Source: Nodosilinea sp. PGN35 (GTDB taxonomy: Bacteria; Cyanobacteriota; Cyanobacteriia; Phormidesmidales; Phormidesmidaceae). Taken from it: DNA of 64,000 nt. The stretch is taken from positions 37,472 to 101,471 of the forward strand of contig NZ_JAQKQJ010000023.1 in assembly GCF_029109325.1 (NCBI RefSeq), in the 5' to 3' direction. Position 1 is the stretch's first letter. Each line of letters opens with the position of its first letter. The notes beneath the pieces are model-generated. The model ran no database searches, had not been told where the DNA came from, and worked only from the letters and a program-made list of their open reading frames with translations. A program made the position numbers and the translations under genes. Of this stretch, positions 14,275-24,035 are shown one piece after another.

Positions 14275-16743
14275 ATGCTCTCGTCGTCTAAAACTAAGAC
14301 CGCTGCCCTCTCCACCACCTATCGTCTCAGGGGCTGGGTACAGCGGCAAATTAAGCGGGACTGGGTCAAACTCTCCCTGGCTGGTCTGTGGCTGAGCTTT
14401 GTGGCGGCCCACGTGGCCACCGACTCCCTGCCGACCCAACTGCTGGAGCGACGCCTGCAAACTCTCTTTTTTGAAATTCGTGGGCCGGTGATAGCCCCCA
14501 ACGATATCGTCATTCTGGCCATGGACAATGAATCCTTTGGGCAGGCCGAGTACTACCGCACCGATCCCGAGCACTACAGCTATCTGGCCCCGCTCGCGGG
14601 TAGTCCGTGGCAGCGTCGGGCTCACGCGATCGCGATCGAACGGCTGCTGGCGGCGGGGGCCAAAGCGGTGGTGGTGGATATTTTGATGTTTTCTGACAGC
14701 AGCTATGGCCCTGCCGACGACCAGGCTCTGGCTGACGTGCTGACCCGCTACGGCGATCGCGTCGTGCTGGCCACCTCCGTTGACGATGCCCAGCTGCGCC
14801 AGGGCGCACTGGTGCGTCCCAGCCAGCCGTTGCCCAAGCTGCTAAATACCCCTGTGCACACCGGCAATATCAACTTTCCCATTGAGCCCAATGGTCGAAT
14901 TCACCGCCACGGGCGCGCCTACCTCCATGGTCTTGGCCTCAGCCTGGCCGAAGTCGATGCTGCCAGCAGCCTTGAGAGCGATGTTGACACCACCAGATCC
15001 TTTGCGGAGGCGACCCTAGAAGCTGCTCAGGTTGACCATTCGCCCTACCGGGGCGACTTTATCAATTTCTACGGGCCGACCCGCAGCTTTAGCCATATCC
15101 CCTTTTGGTATGTGCTGGATCCTGACCCCTGGGCCAACCAGCTTAACAATGGCCGCTACTTTCAAGACAAAATTGTGCTGATTGGGGGCACCGCCAAGTT
15201 TTTGCAAGACTTTCACCAGGCTCCGTTTTCAGAGACCCTGCTGCACCCCGAGAAGATGGCCGGGGTCGAAATCTTAGCCACCGATATTGCCAACCTGCGC
15301 GACGACCGCGCCCTGCGCCAGGGCATACCCAATCCCTGGCTGCGGGGAGTGCTGGTGCTGGGCGGTGGCGGTGGGTTTGTGCTGCTGCTGCGGCGATTTA
15401 ACCGCCCTATCGCCCGGTTGGGCTGGACAGCGGCCAGCTTGGGCAGCTGGTTTTGGGTGAGCTACGGAGCGTTTGTGGGCCTGGGCCTGCTGCTGCCCGC
15501 CGGGGCACCCATCGTGGGTCTAATGGTGCTGGGCGGCACCTATATCGTGGCCGACATCGTCACCGAGCAGCTGCGCAAACAGCGCCTGCGCCAAACCCTG
15601 GAGCAATACGTCACCTCTCCCATTGTGCAGGAGATCATCAGTCAGCAAGAGGACCTGCAAGACCTGCTGAGGCTGCGGGAGGCGGAGGTAATTGGCCTGC
15701 TGCTGGCCAACCGCTACCGGATTGTGCGGCTGCTGGGGTCGGGGGGGTTTGGCGAAACCTACGTGGCCGAAGATACCCAGCGCCCCGGCTCGCCCATTTG
15801 TGTTGTCAAGCAGCTGCGGATTATCAGCAACGATCCGAGGGCGCACCGCCTGGGTAAGCGCTTTTTTGAGGGTGAGGCTGAAACCCTCGAAAAGCTGGGC
15901 CACCATCCCCAAATTCCGCGACTGCTCGCCTATTTTGAGGCTCAGAACTCTTTTTACCTGGTTGAAGAGATGATTGAGGGCCGCCTGCTCAAGGATGAGC
16001 TGGCCTCTCGCCGCCCAATGCCCCAGGCCTACGTGCTCGATCTGCTGTTGGGGCTGCTGCCCGTGGTGGCCTTTGTCCACAACCAGGGGGTAATTCACCG
16101 CGACATCAAGCCGTCGAACATTATTCGCCGCGAAGCCGATGGGCAGCTGGTGCTGATCGACTTTGGTGCGGTGAAGCTCATTTCCAACAAGCTGGCGGAT
16201 ACGGGGGTAAATCTCACCTCTACGTCTACTATTGGGGTTGGCACCCAAGGCTACATGCCCAGTGAGCAGTCCGCCGGGTTGCCCAAGTTTGGCAGCGACC
16301 TCTACGCCCTGGGCATTACCGCCGTTGAGGCGCTGACCGGCATTCCGGCCTATGCCCTGCGCCGCGATGTCAACGGCGAACTGCTCTGGCGGCACGAGGC
16401 CCCCCACCTCGACCCTAAGTTTGGCGATATTGTCACCCGGCTGGTGCTCTACGACTTCACCGATCGCTACCAGCGGGCCGAGGAAGTGCTAGCTGACCTC
16501 AGCGGGGTTGAAATGGTGGTGCGATCGCAGCCGCAGCTCGAAACCCTGACCGCCAGTGGCGGGTCATCAGACCTTGGCATCCCCCCCTACGGCGTGCGCA
16601 TCGACAGCGTCGCTACCGACAGTCTGGATGATCCCGAGGCGGCCACCGACTCCACGCGCATGCTGCCCGGCGACTGGTTTGTTACCGCTGGCGAAGACTC
16701 CACCAGCGAGGCTGATCCTCGCAGGACAGAGACCGACGCCTAG
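14275..16743 (+). CDS. CHASE2 sensor - serine/threonine protein kinase
   Basis: 822 aa. A first membrane segment (about 33-50) leads to an extracytoplasmic CHASE2 domain (about 55-345, with the typical VVVDILMFSDS and FINFYGP blocks). Three closely spaced membrane helices follow (about 350-435), then a linker with LRQTLEQYVTSPIVQEIIS, and a Hanks-type kinase (about 480-745). Kinase motifs are complete: glycine loop LGSGGFGETY, catalytic Lys in CVVKQLR, HRDIKPSN (about 607) and DFGAVK. The tail of about 75 residues is acidic and disordered. It probably senses an extracellular signal and phosphorylates cytosolic targets; signal and targets are unknown. It is monocistronic, facing the M16 genes. 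Confidence 0.93.
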   Translation: MLSSSKTKTAALSTTYRLRGWVQRQIKRDWVKLSLAGLWLSFVAAHVATDSLPTQLLERRLQTLFFEIRGPVIAPNDIVILAMDNESFGQAEYYRTDPEHYSYLAPLAGSPWQRRAHAIAIERLLAAGAKAVVVDILMFSDSSYGPADDQALADVLTRYGDRVVLATSVDDAQLRQGALVRPSQPLPKLLNTPVHTGNINFPIEPNGRIHRHGRAYLHGLGLSLAEVDAASSLESDVDTTRSFAEATLEAAQVDHSPYRGDFINFYGPTRSFSHIPFWYVLDPDPWANQLNNGRYFQDKIVLIGGTAKFLQDFHQAPFSETLLHPEKMAGVEILATDIANLRDDRALRQGIPNPWLRGVLVLGGGGGFVLLLRRFNRPIARLGWTAASLGSWFWVSYGAFVGLGLLLPAGAPIVGLMVLGGTYIVADIVTEQLRKQRLRQTLEQYVTSPIVQEIISQQEDLQDLLRLREAEVIGLLLANRYRIVRLLGSGGFGETYVAEDTQRPGSPICVVKQLRIISNDPRAHRLGKRFFEGEAETLEKLGHHPQIPRLLAYFEAQNSFYLVEEMIEGRLLKDELASRRPMPQAYVLDLLLGLLPVVAFVHNQGVIHRDIKPSNIIRREADGQLVLIDFGAVKLISNKLADTGVNLTSTSTIGVGTQGYMPSEQSAGLPKFGSDLYALGITAVEALTGIPAYALRRDVNGELLWRHEAPHLDPKFGDIVTRLVLYDFTDRYQRAEEVLADLSGVEMVVRSQPQLETLTASGGSSDLGIPPYGVRIDSVATDSLDDPEAATDSTRMLPGDWFVTAGEDSTSEADPRRTETDA

Positions 16744-16753
16744 CCCAGTTTCC

Positions 16754-18253
16754 CTAGGCACCGGGCCGAGGGATGGTGATGTCAATCGGGGTCACAGCAG
16801 TGTTGGGGGCTAGAACCTCAAGGCCGGGCTGAATTTGCGCCGGATTGCCGACCACTAAAATGACCAGCTGATCTGGGCTGAGTCGGGCCTGGGCTGCTGC
16901 CTGTACCTGGGCTACCGTCGCTGCGCGCACCTGGTCTTGAAACTGAAAGACAAAGTCTTGGGGGTAGTCGTAGTACTCATAGCGAATTAGCCGAGCCAGG
17001 GTTTGACTGGGGCTTTGGAAATTAAACACAAAGCTGTTGAGCACGGCATCCTGGGCTTGTCCCAGCTCCAGCTCAGTGATCGGGGCGGAGCGGATGCGGT
17101 TGATCTCGGCTAGGGTTGACCGAATAAAGGGCACTGTGGCCTCAGAACGGGTTTGACCACCGCCGACGAAGAGCCCTGGGTGGTCATAGCGCGGCGACCA
17201 GAAGGCGTAGACCGAGTAGGCCAACCCCTGGCGCGATCGCACTTCATTAAACAGTCGACCGCTAAAGCCATTTAGTACCTCATTCATCACCGCCAGGGCC
17301 GCATGGTCGGGGTAGTCTAGCTGCCCACCCAGGTGGCCCAGCTGAATGTAGCTCTGGGTAAGCTGCGGCTGCGACACCATGAACACACCGGCCCTGGCCT
17401 GCTCTACCGGTGGCAAGGTGTTGTTGAGGGCGGCTCCGGTGCCCCGCCACCCGCCAAAATAATCAGCAATCCACCGCTTCATTTGGGCACTGTCAAAGTC
17501 GCCTACAATGCCCAAAATAGTTTGCTCAGGGCGAATCGAAGCCCGGTAAAACTGCTCAATATCCTCCCGCTCAATGGCCGTCAGGGTGGCGTACTCAACG
17601 GTGCGGGCGTAGGGGCTGTCGGCCCCGTACACCAGCTTGCGAAACTCGCGACTGGTAATGCCGTCGGGATTGTCGTTGCGGCGGGCAATGCTGCCGCTGT
17701 ACTGCTGCCTGAGCAGCTCAATCTTGTCGTCGGCAAAGGCGGGGCGCTGCACCACGTCGGCAAACAGCGCAAACACCGCCGCCGTATCTTCGCTCAGGGC
17801 GCTAAAGCTGGCGCTGCCTTCACTGGTGTCAATGCCGGTCTCAATGGCGGCAGCCCGCTGCTCCAGCTCCTGGTTGAGGGCATCGGCATCCAGGCGAGTT
17901 GTGCCGCCCAAACGCATGGCCTCCCCGGTGAGATTGGCCAGTCCCACCTTGTCTCCAGGTTCAAACCGAGCCCCGGTGCGAAAGGTAGCGCTGCCGCTCA
18001 CCAGCGGCAGCTCGTGGTCTTCCAGCAGGTACACCACCAGGCCGTTGGGCAGCTCGTAGCGCTCGTAGGCCGGAATCTCAATATCGCGCAGGGGCGGAAA
18101 TTCTAGCTCGTCGTAGTGGCGCGGGGTCAGGGCATTAGCTGAGGGTTGCCAACTCAGCAGCAACACCCCCAATAGCCCAGCCAGGGCCAGCAGCGGCATT
18201 ACCCCCCGCCGTAGGGTGCGGCGGGTACCCATAAACCAGCTGTTCACGTTCAT
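16754..18253 (-). CDS. M16 peptidase-family subunit lacking the zinc motif, exported
   Basis: 499 aa from the ATG at 18253 (GGAAA ribosome site); an N-terminal hydrophobic segment (VMPLLALAGLLGVLLLSW) suggests export. Two M16 halves are recognisable (about 60-230 and 235-460; RLFNEVRSRQGLAYSVY in the second). At the position of HxxEH it has NLTGEAM, so it cannot bind zinc as a catalytic subunit and is probably the substrate-guiding partner. The catalytic paralogue lies 111 bp upstream on the same strand, forming a two-gene operon. Confidence 0.9.
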   Translation of the reverse strand: MNVNSWFMGTRRTLRRGVMPLLALAGLLGVLLLSWQPSANALTPRHYDELEFPPLRDIEIPAYERYELPNGLVVYLLEDHELPLVSGSATFRTGARFEPGDKVGLANLTGEAMRLGGTTRLDADALNQELEQRAAAIETGIDTSEGSASFSALSEDTAAVFALFADVVQRPAFADDKIELLRQQYSGSIARRNDNPDGITSREFRKLVYGADSPYARTVEYATLTAIEREDIEQFYRASIRPEQTILGIVGDFDSAQMKRWIADYFGGWRGTGAALNNTLPPVEQARAGVFMVSQPQLTQSYIQLGHLGGQLDYPDHAALAVMNEVLNGFSGRLFNEVRSRQGLAYSVYAFWSPRYDHPGLFVGGGQTRSEATVPFIRSTLAEINRIRSAPITELELGQAQDAVLNSFVFNFQSPSQTLARLIRYEYYDYPQDFVFQFQDQVRAATVAQVQAAAQARLSPDQLVILVVGNPAQIQPGLEVLAPNTAVTPIDITIPRPGA

Positions 18254-18364
18254 TGCTGTGATTTCCAATACCGTAGGTCTAAACAGGTGTAAGTGTTGCT
18301 GGTGGCTTGCGTCAGCCACTCCTCTGGCCCGGCCACTGCTTGGGATTGGCCTCATGCTGCTGGG

Positions 18365-19954
18365 CTACTCCGCCGCCGGAGCCTGCACCAGCTTGCCAAC
18401 GGTGCGACCCTCAGGCCGAAACAGAGTCTGGGCCACGCGCTGAATGTCTGCCGCCGACACCGCTTCAATAGCCCTGAGGTTATTGAAAACGTTGCGCCAG
18501 TCGCCGGTTTTAGCCTGGTACTCGGCCAGCAGCGAGGCCATCCCGCTGTTGGAAGCTAGACTTTGCAGCAGTCCGGCCCGCGCCTGGGTTTTAACCCGCT
18601 CTAGTTCTTCAGGGCTGACCGGGGCCTGCTGAAGCCGCTCTAGCTCCTGGGCAAAGAGCGCGCCAATTTCGTCAGGGGTATGGCCGGGGGCCGTGAGGCC
18701 ATAGATCAAGAAGATATTGTCGTAGCGATCGCCCGGAAACCCATTCAAACTGCCGATATCTAGCGCAATGCGCGCCTCGTCAACGGCGGTTTTGTAAATT
18801 CTAGAGGTACGTCCCCCCACCAGCAGGCTCTCGATCATGCCGTAGATGACGTGGTCGGGGTGGCGCAGGCTGGGCCGATGGTAACCCTCCAGGTACCAGG
18901 GCTCTGAGGGCAGCGCCAGCGTAAACTCCCTGGCGGCGGTCTGCTCCGGCTCGTCAATGGTGGGCTCAGGCGGCACTGCCCGAGGGGCATAGCGGCCAAA
19001 GTAAACCTCCGCCAGGCGCTGCACTTCGCCGGGGTCAACGTCGCCCACCACCACTGCCGTCAGATTGGCGGGACCGTAGTAGGTGTCATAAAAGGTCTGA
19101 ATGTCGTCGCGGGTGGCGACAAACAGGTCATCCTGATAGCCAATGACCGGGCGGCGGTAGGGATGACTGACAAAAGCCTCCTCCAAAAACCGCTCGATCA
19201 TGGTGCCAATCGGAGAGTTATCTACCCGCATGCGGCGTTCTTCGAGAATGACGTCTTTTTCTTCGTAAAACTCCCGAAATACCGGGTCGAGAAACCGCTC
19301 CGACTCCAGCGACATCCACAGCTCTAGCTTATTTGCGGGCAGGCTGTAAAAGTAGCGAGTTTCATCGGCAGAGGTAGTGGCATTGAGGCCAACTCCGCCT
19401 GCCTGCTGAATAATCTGGCCGTACTGGTTTTGCTCTACAAAACTGGCGGCTTCCTGTTGCAGCGCGCTCAGCTCCTCCTGAAGCCGAGCGGTTTTGGCGG
19501 TATCCGCTGCGGATTGAGCGGCCAACAGTTGGTCAAATACCTCGTCTAGCTGGGCCATCACCCGCTGCTCGGCAGCAAAGTCTTTGGTGCCAATGCGGCT
19601 GGTGCCCTTAAAGGCCAGGTGCTCTAGGTAGTGGGCCACGCCGGTTTTGCCATCGGTCTCATCTACCGCTCCCACATTGGCGTGGATCATAAACGACACT
19701 ACCGGAGCCTGGTGCCGCTCCAGCACAATGAATTTCATGTCGTTGTCGAGGGTGAATTCAGTGACGGCCTCCTCAACCCGGTCGAGGTAGGGTTGAATGG
19801 TCTGGGCCGTGTGTAGCGGTTCCCTCGCCGCGGCTGGGGCCACCGGCCACCATAGCCAAAGGCTGACCACCGCCAGCAATCCCACCAGGAGGGGACGCAA
19901 GCGTTGTCTCGATCCTGCCCATAGACCTTGGCCCGTCGGCGGTGTTCCATTCAT
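18365..19954 (-). CDS. M16 family zinc peptidase, catalytic subunit, exported
   Basis: 529 aa from the ATG at 19954; a TTG four codons earlier is possible. A signal sequence (LLVGLLAVVSLWLWWPVAPAAA) is followed by the inverted zinc motif HYLEHLAFKGT (HxxEH, about 108-112) and the distal Glu region EEKDVILEERRMR. Between them sits a helical insertion (about 125-165, rich in Ala, Gln and Glu). It is the catalytic half of a pair with the downstream zinc-less M16 gene and probably degrades peptides in the periplasm. Substrate unknown. Confidence 0.93.
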   Translation of the reverse strand: MNGTPPTGQGLWAGSRQRLRPLLVGLLAVVSLWLWWPVAPAAAREPLHTAQTIQPYLDRVEEAVTEFTLDNDMKFIVLERHQAPVVSFMIHANVGAVDETDGKTGVAHYLEHLAFKGTSRIGTKDFAAEQRVMAQLDEVFDQLLAAQSAADTAKTARLQEELSALQQEAASFVEQNQYGQIIQQAGGVGLNATTSADETRYFYSLPANKLELWMSLESERFLDPVFREFYEEKDVILEERRMRVDNSPIGTMIERFLEEAFVSHPYRRPVIGYQDDLFVATRDDIQTFYDTYYGPANLTAVVVGDVDPGEVQRLAEVYFGRYAPRAVPPEPTIDEPEQTAAREFTLALPSEPWYLEGYHRPSLRHPDHVIYGMIESLLVGGRTSRIYKTAVDEARIALDIGSLNGFPGDRYDNIFLIYGLTAPGHTPDEIGALFAQELERLQQAPVSPEELERVKTQARAGLLQSLASNSGMASLLAEYQAKTGDWRNVFNNLRAIEAVSAADIQRVAQTLFRPEGRTVGKLVQAPAAE

Positions 19955-20166
19955 AAGCGCACTCAAACAGGATGGGTTTAACTCCGACCTTCAGGATAGT
20001 TGAGTCTCCCGGGCAATGACCATACTCTGGGCTCTCAGCCCTGGGGTCGGCGAAGCCTAGGCTAAAGACAGTTGTCAAAGCCTCAAATCCTGGGTAGAGT
20101 TCCCATAGATCTGGGTTTATAACCCTGGGGTTGGGTCAGTCAAAAATCCACACAAGGGGTTAGGCG

Positions 20167-20964
20167 TTGACACAGGCAGCGGACAGCTCAAACCTGAAAC
20201 AGTGGGCCCAGCGGGCTCTGGCAGCGACGTTTTTGGCGGGCCAGGTGGTAATTCACCTGATTTCTCGCCCGGTACATCGGCGCAACACCCTAGAGCAAAT
20301 GGCAGCGGTAGGCCCCGAGTCACTGCTCATTGCCCTGATTACCGCGACCTTTGTGGGCATGGTGTTTACCATCCAGGTCACGCGAGAATTTCTGAGCTTT
20401 GGGGCTGGGGCGGCGGTGGGCGGTGTCCTGGCCCTCACTCTGGCGCGCGAGCTAGGCCCAGTGCTCACGGCGGTCATTATTGCCGGTCGAGTGGGGTCGG
20501 CCTTTGCCGCCGAGATTGGCACCATGCGCGTCACAGAGCAGATCGACGCGCTGCAAATTCTCAAAACTGACCCAATTGACTATCTGGTAATTCCTCGGGT
20601 GATTGCCTGTGCCCTCATGCTGCCACTGCTCAATGTACTGTCTTTCATTACCGGCATGACCGGTGGACTGCTGATTGCCACCAACCAGTACGGCATCTCC
20701 GTCTCGGTCTTTCTAGACTCTGCCAAAAACTTCCTGTCGATCTGGGATCTGGTGAGTTCGCTAATCAAGGCATTTTTCTTTGGCATTTTGATTGCCATTA
20801 TCGGCACCAGCTGGGGATTGACCACGACCGGTGGTGCTAAAGGGGTGGGTCAATCGACAACCACGGCGGTGGTAACGGCACTGCTGGCTATTTTCATCAG
20901 CAACTTCTTCCTCTCGTGGGCTATGTTCCAGGGCACTGGCAGTGCCGTTATGAGCAATTTTTAG
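20167..20964 (+). CDS. MlaE-family lipid ABC transporter permease
   Basis: 265 aa from TTG. Five or six membrane segments and the MlaE signatures (LARELGPVLTAVIIAGRVGSAFAAEIGTM at about 96-124; EQIDALQILKTDPIDYLVIPRVIA) are clear. In other bacteria MlaE works with an ATPase and an MCE-domain lipid-binding protein to move phospholipids across the envelope. Neither partner is in this window, as often in cyanobacteria where they lie elsewhere. DUF3119 and DUF3086 genes follow on the same strand within 80 and 66 bp, suggesting a unit. Confidence 0.92.
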   Translation: MTQAADSSNLKQWAQRALAATFLAGQVVIHLISRPVHRRNTLEQMAAVGPESLLIALITATFVGMVFTIQVTREFLSFGAGAAVGGVLALTLARELGPVLTAVIIAGRVGSAFAAEIGTMRVTEQIDALQILKTDPIDYLVIPRVIACALMLPLLNVLSFITGMTGGLLIATNQYGISVSVFLDSAKNFLSIWDLVSSLIKAFFFGILIAIIGTSWGLTTTGGAKGVGQSTTTAVVTALLAIFISNFFLSWAMFQGTGSAVMSNF

Positions 20965-21044
20965 CCCCGATCCCGGCCCGGTGTCTCCCCAGTGCCAGGG
21001 ATGAATTCTCTTATACTTTAAGTAGTTCTTACCCCTAGTCAACC

Positions 21045-21434
21045 GTGACCTCCACCCCCACCGCCACCGATACCGATTTGTCTCCCAGCTACCGCATTCC
21101 TCTAGCTGTAATTGGCATAGGGATGCTGCTGGCGCTGGCAAACATTTGGCTGGGGGCGCTGGTGGGCCTCTTTGGGGTGTTTTTGCTGGTGCAGACCCTG
21201 ACCTTAACCCTGCGCTTTACCGACAGTGCCCTAGAGGTCTACCGCCGCGACACCATGATCCGGCAATTCCCTTACGCAGACTGGCAGCACTGGGAGATTT
21301 TTTGGTCACCAGTACCGGTGCTGTTTTACTTTCGTGAGGTCAACAGCATTCACTTTTTGCCCATTTTATTTGACCCCAGCACCCTGCGCGCCTGCCTTGA
21401 AACCCACTGCGCGATGGCCCAGACCCCAGAGTGA
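21045..21434 (+). CDS. DUF3119 family membrane protein
   Basis: 129 aa from GTG. Two tight hydrophobic segments (about residues 18-52) precede a soluble PH-like stretch with YRRDTMIRQFPYADWQHWEIFW and FLPILFDP. This is the pattern of DUF3119, a cyanobacterial and plastid-lineage family of unknown role. It sits between the MlaE permease and DUF3086, with small gaps, and may help in lipid transport; that link is inference from position. Confidence 0.82.
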   Translation: MTSTPTATDTDLSPSYRIPLAVIGIGMLLALANIWLGALVGLFGVFLLVQTLTLTLRFTDSALEVYRRDTMIRQFPYADWQHWEIFWSPVPVLFYFREVNSIHFLPILFDPSTLRACLETHCAMAQTPE

Positions 21435-21499
21435 CGGGCACCGGGGGCCAACTTAGCCCTCATCTGATAGGCTGACAACGGGGTCTAAGGGAGCCGGTT

Positions 21500-22639
21500 A
21501 TGACCGCAGAGGAGCTATCGAAATCAAATTTGGGGCCGGAGAGCAGCAGCGGGGGCAGCGGTAGACCCGAGGCAAGTGCTTCGCTGGGCTCCGCCGAACC
21601 CGTTGTCAAGTCGGACTGGAGTACCCGCATCGATGCCCTGCGCCAGCAGGAGGCCGACCTCAAGCGCAGTATTGCCGATCTGCAAGCCACCTACAACCGT
21701 CTGACTCAGGATCAGTTTCAAAAAATTCAGGCCGATGTGGGTCGCATGGTGCAGCAGGGCACCGCAGACCTGGAGCAGCGCAAGCGTACCCTGCAAAAAG
21801 AAATCGAAACCCTGGAACGTCGCCAAGAGCGCATTCAAGCCGAAATGCGCACTACCTTTGCAGGGGCATCTCAAGATTTAGCGGTGCGGGTGCAGGGCTT
21901 CAAGGACTACCTGGTGGGTAGCCTACAGGATCTGGCGACCTCGGCGGAACAGCTAGATTTGACGCCGATGACTCGCGCTGCCGCTGCCCCGGAGAGGGCA
22001 CCCAGGGGCGAGGCTGGGTCGGAACGTACGAATCGTCCTGCCCCCCGCCGCAGCGGTGCTGAGGCTGCCCCTGCCCAGCCCGCCTTTGCCTCCAATGCCT
22101 TTCAAGATCAGACTGAGCGCATTCGCAGCCTGCTCGACCAGTACCGCATGCGGCCCGACTACTACGGGCCTCTGTGGCAGCTGCGCCGTACCTTTGAGCC
22201 CATTCACGCCGAGCGGGTCTCCAACTGGTTCTTCGCCCAGGGGGGACGAGGGGCGGTCAAAAGTATGGGCAGTCGGCTGCAAAATGTGCTGGTGGCCTCT
22301 GCTGCGCTGTCGATTTTATATGCCCTCTACGGCAATCGCCTGCGCACCCTGGTACTGTCTAACAGCCCCGAGCGCCTAGGCGAATGGCGACGGGGTCTGC
22401 AAGATTGTCTGGGCATTTCCCGCGCCGATTTTGGCACAGGTCAGGGGGTGATGCTGTTTGATGCGCCAGAACCCCTCGCCCAGCGAGCCGATCGCATTAC
22501 TGCCGACAGCGGCCTGCCCTTCATCGTGGTAGACGAAGCCGAGGCGGTGATCAGCCTGGCGCTACTCCAGTTTCCGCTGTGGCTGGCCTTTGCCCCCGAC
22601 CCCACGAACCCAGCTGCTGCTGAGTACGATTACTACTAA
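21500..22639 (+). CDS. DUF3086 domain protein with N-terminal coiled coil
   Basis: 379 aa. A disordered start leads into a coiled coil (about 38-120; TRIDALRQQEADLKRSIADL through LQKEIETLERRQERIQ). A Pro/Arg/Ala-rich linker (about 155-195) precedes the DUF3086 domain (about 205-365; YYGPLWQLRRTFEPIHAERV, GIMxLFD-like block and VVDEAEAVISLALLQFPLWLAF). There is no membrane segment. The family is known only from cyanobacteria and has no assigned function. Same-strand clustering with MlaE and DUF3119 is the best clue. Confidence 0.85.
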   Translation: MTAEELSKSNLGPESSSGGSGRPEASASLGSAEPVVKSDWSTRIDALRQQEADLKRSIADLQATYNRLTQDQFQKIQADVGRMVQQGTADLEQRKRTLQKEIETLERRQERIQAEMRTTFAGASQDLAVRVQGFKDYLVGSLQDLATSAEQLDLTPMTRAAAAPERAPRGEAGSERTNRPAPRRSGAEAAPAQPAFASNAFQDQTERIRSLLDQYRMRPDYYGPLWQLRRTFEPIHAERVSNWFFAQGGRGAVKSMGSRLQNVLVASAALSILYALYGNRLRTLVLSNSPERLGEWRRGLQDCLGISRADFGTGQGVMLFDAPEPLAQRADRITADSGLPFIVVDEAEAVISLALLQFPLWLAFAPDPTNPAAAEYDYY

Positions 22640-22679
22640 CACCAGAGGGTCGTGGGAAATTTGAGCGCCACACCCTTGC

Positions 22680-24035
22680 CTATCCGTCGCTAGAGGGCGG
22701 TGTCAGCGCATCGACGACCCGGTCGAGGGCCACCGATCGCGACGCCTTAAGCAAAACGCGATCGCCCGGTTGCAGCATCCCCTGCAAATACTGGGTTAGG
22801 GCTACCCAGTCGGTGAAGCCCAGAGTTTTAACGCCTGCCGCCCCCTCTGCCAGAGCCAGAGACTCGTCGGGGTCGGCTAGGGTGAGCAGAGCGTCCAGCC
22901 CCAGTTGGCTCACGACCTGCCCGATCTGGCGGTGCAGAGCGACGGATTGCTCCCCCAGCTCTTTCATCGTGCCCAAGACGGCAATGTGACGCTGCCCTGG
23001 TGTTTCAGCCAGCAGCTCCAGGGCCGCCGTCATCGACTCCACCCCGGCATTGTAGGTTTCATCGAGCAGCACCAGGTCGTTGGGCAGCACCACCTGCCGG
23101 GCGCGACCGCTGGGCAGGTCTACCGCAATGCCCTGGCTGAGTACTCGCCAGTCGAGGCCCAGGGCCTGCATGACGGCGATCGCCGCCAGCAGATTGAGGG
23201 CATTGTGGCGACCCGGCAGCGGCAGCGGCAGTCGTACCCCCTCTACTTCAAGGGTCTGAGCATCTAGCAGCTGACCCCGCGTATCGCCGCCCTCCAACCC
23301 GAAGGTAATGGTGCGCCCGCCCCAGGCGGTGGCCGCGGTGGCCAACAGCCTGGCATTGTCGTGGTTGAGCACTGCTATGCCCTGGGGCGAGAGTTCAGCC
23401 AAAAGTTCGCACTTGGCGTCGGCGATCGCCTGCTCAGAACCCAGACGGCCAATGTGGGCTGTGCCCACGTTGGTGATGACCGCCACATCGGGCGCGGCAA
23501 TGCGGGCCAGGCGACCAATTTCCCCTGGCCCCCGCATACCCATTTCAATTACCCCAAAGGCGTGCTCGGGCTGAAGCTGGAGCAGCGTTTTGGGAACGCC
23601 GATGTCGTTGTTGTAGTTGGCCTGGGTTTTGTGAACCGGCCCCTGGGTGGCCAGGGCCGCCGCAATTAGCTCTTTGGTGGTCGTTTTACCCACCGATCCG
23701 GTGATGGCAATGATCTGCGCCTGCTGCTGAGTTCGCCACCAGTGCCCCAGGGCCTGATAGGCCGCCAGAGTGTCGGCCACGGGTAGACAGGGCAGGTGGG
23801 GCAGCACTTTGTCCTGCTGCACTACGGCGGCTAGGGCCCCCTGGGCGATCGCCGTCTCCACAAAGCCGTGACCGTCAAACCGTTCGCCCGCCAGCGCTAC
23901 GAACAGAGCATTTTCACGGAGATCGCGACTGTCTGTGGTAATATTTGACACCCAAGCTTCTCGCCTGACAGGCGGTATATAGTCTAGGGAGGCCTGCACA
24001 GCGGCGGCCAGGGTACTCAGTGACGAAAAGCCCAT
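22680..24035 (-). CDS. murF: UDP-N-acetylmuramoyl-tripeptide--D-alanyl-D-alanine ligase
   Basis: 451 aa. It adds D-Ala-D-Ala to the UDP-MurNAc tripeptide in the last cytosolic step of peptidoglycan precursor synthesis. The Mur ATP-binding motif ITGSVGKTTTKE (about 110-121), HKTQANYNNDIGVPKTLL, GMRGPGEI, and the central-domain blocks LPGRHNALNLLAA and LLDETYNAGVESM are present. Length and domain order are normal. It is monocistronic, opposite to DUF3086 across 40 bp. Confidence 0.96.
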   Translation of the reverse strand: MGFSSLSTLAAAVQASLDYIPPVRREAWVSNITTDSRDLRENALFVALAGERFDGHGFVETAIAQGALAAVVQQDKVLPHLPCLPVADTLAAYQALGHWWRTQQQAQIIAITGSVGKTTTKELIAAALATQGPVHKTQANYNNDIGVPKTLLQLQPEHAFGVIEMGMRGPGEIGRLARIAAPDVAVITNVGTAHIGRLGSEQAIADAKCELLAELSPQGIAVLNHDNARLLATAATAWGGRTITFGLEGGDTRGQLLDAQTLEVEGVRLPLPLPGRHNALNLLAAIAVMQALGLDWRVLSQGIAVDLPSGRARQVVLPNDLVLLDETYNAGVESMTAALELLAETPGQRHIAVLGTMKELGEQSVALHRQIGQVVSQLGLDALLTLADPDESLALAEGAAGVKTLGFTDWVALTQYLQGMLQPGDRVLLKASRSVALDRVVDALTPPSSDG

